Below, one piece after another: positions 63,641 to 64,000 of a DNA stretch of 64,000 nucleotides. A program made the translations under genes and the position numbers. Numbering within the stretch: the stretch's first letter is position 1; the number at the start of each line of letters is the position of its first letter. This DNA comes from Deltaproteobacteria bacterium. Its GTDB lineage: Bacteria; Desulfobacterota_D; UBA1144; Nemesobacterales; UBA2774. The notes below the pieces were generated by a model. The model was not told where the DNA came from, ran no database searches, and worked only from the letters and a program-made list of their open reading frames with translations. The DNA lies in NCBI GenBank assembly GCA_029262275.1, contig JAJCZS010000010.1, forward strand, positions 1 through 64,000, written 5' to 3'.

Positions 63641-64000
63641 ATCAAATGAACTTAAGGGACCTCTACATTATTGCCCTTACATTTGTATTATGTTCCTATA
63701 CACCAATAAGTTTTAGTCAAGAAGAGGTTATTGAGCAAGAAGTGGTTATAGAAGAAACTTTGCAGCTCTCACTTGAAGAAGCTTTGGTGATTGCTGTTGC
63801 AGAAAACCCCAAAATAAAAAATGCCTTTTTAGAAATAAAAAAAGCTGACAATGCCATATGGGCAATAAAGACAAGACTCTTTCCTGAATTTGATTTTAGC
63901 CTCTATGAAGCCTATCACTTAACTGAAGAGGCTTTTGAATTTAATCAAGGGGCTTTTGGGGACTTTCCTGTAATTGGTCCTATACCGGCTGAAAACACTA
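63637..64000 (+). CDS. TolC-family outer-membrane efflux protein, N-terminal part (3' end outside window)
   Basis: About 121 residues are present before the window ends. A signal peptide (up to about residue 27, ending ISFS) is followed by ETLQLSLEEALVIAVAENPKIKNAFLEIKKADNAIWAIKTRLFPEFDF, the typical opening of TolC/OEP proteins. The start is ATG 63637, with ATG 63646 and ATG 63613 as in-frame alternatives. Members form the outer-membrane channel of type I secretion or efflux systems. The gene is divergent from the glyoxylate-shunt fusion. Confidence 0.85.
   Translation, partial: MNQMNLRDLYIIALTFVLCSYTPISFSQEEVIEQEVVIEETLQLSLEEALVIAVAENPKIKNAFLEIKKADNAIWAIKTRLFPEFDFSLYEAYHLTEEAFEFNQGAFGDFPVIGPIPAENT

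Overview
The window is a chromosomal stretch of a Gram-negative bacterium with roughly 40% G+C by eye. The outer-membrane proteins (TolC-type, a beta-barrel), lipoproteins, periplasmic multihaem cytochromes and a CarD-family RNA polymerase regulator suggest a deltaproteobacteria-like lineage or a related uncultured phylum. This placement is an inference; there is no rRNA in the window to fix it. No CRISPR array and no recognisable transposase or integrase was seen.

Layout. Bases 1-4.3 kb: the tail of a TolC/NodT-like protein, a DUF2779 nuclease-like protein and the nrfHA nitrite-ammonification pair. Bases 4.36-6.02 kb: a Gly/Cys-rich lipoprotein gene bracketed by an intact initiator tRNA gene and a second copy of that tRNA's 3' half. 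Bases 6.2-11.2 kb: a small lipoprotein, then a leftward run of exonuclease-WYL, hemC, hemA, folE and two tandem PTPS genes. Bases 11.3-17 kb: a DUF4175-like protein, a metallopeptidase/TPR protein and a MoxR ATPase. The matching DUF58 and BatA-type genes lie 15 kb away at 31.5-34.3 kb. Bases 16.9-28.8 kb: an orphan nuoM, an abortive-infection-like gene, Fe-S assembly genes, DnaJ, mtnP/PfkB, rsmG, a nuclease, trmI, an MFS transporter and tRNA-Lys/tRNA-Glu. Bases 28.9-41 kb: pckA, carD, a phosphodiesterase-like protein, glnE and priA. Bases 41-44 kb: a two-gene redox module (FAD oxidoreductase plus NapH-like membrane ferredoxin). Bases 45-50.6 kb: an MntR-type regulator, a complete manganese-type ABC transporter and an outer-membrane barrel. 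Bases 50.7-57 kb: assorted envelope genes and a pair of SGNH hydrolases flanking a tiny membrane protein. Bases 57-58.9 kb: tRNA-Arg, a possible small RNA or attenuator, trhO and small genes. Bases 59-63.3 kb: a 1416-residue malate synthase-isocitrate lyase fusion. The window ends inside another TolC-type gene.

How the genes work together. The fused glyoxylate-shunt enzyme plus ATP-type PEP carboxykinase gives a route from acetyl-CoA to sugars. NrfHA and NuoM point to respiration with nitrite reduction to ammonium. GlnE indicates covalent control of glutamine synthetase. The metal locus looks like one regulon: both its promoters carry a TTTAG-N6-CTAAA inverted repeat touching the -10 element, and the regulator carries the Asp/Glu ligand set typical of manganese sensors.

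Most notable observations: the malate synthase-isocitrate lyase fusion whose tail matches the acetyl-CoA-responsive domain of ICL2-type lyases; the shared operator linking the Mn transporter to an outer-membrane barrel; the tRNA 3'-half duplication around a Gly/Cys-rich lipoprotein; and a promoter-leader-terminator unit upstream of trhO.
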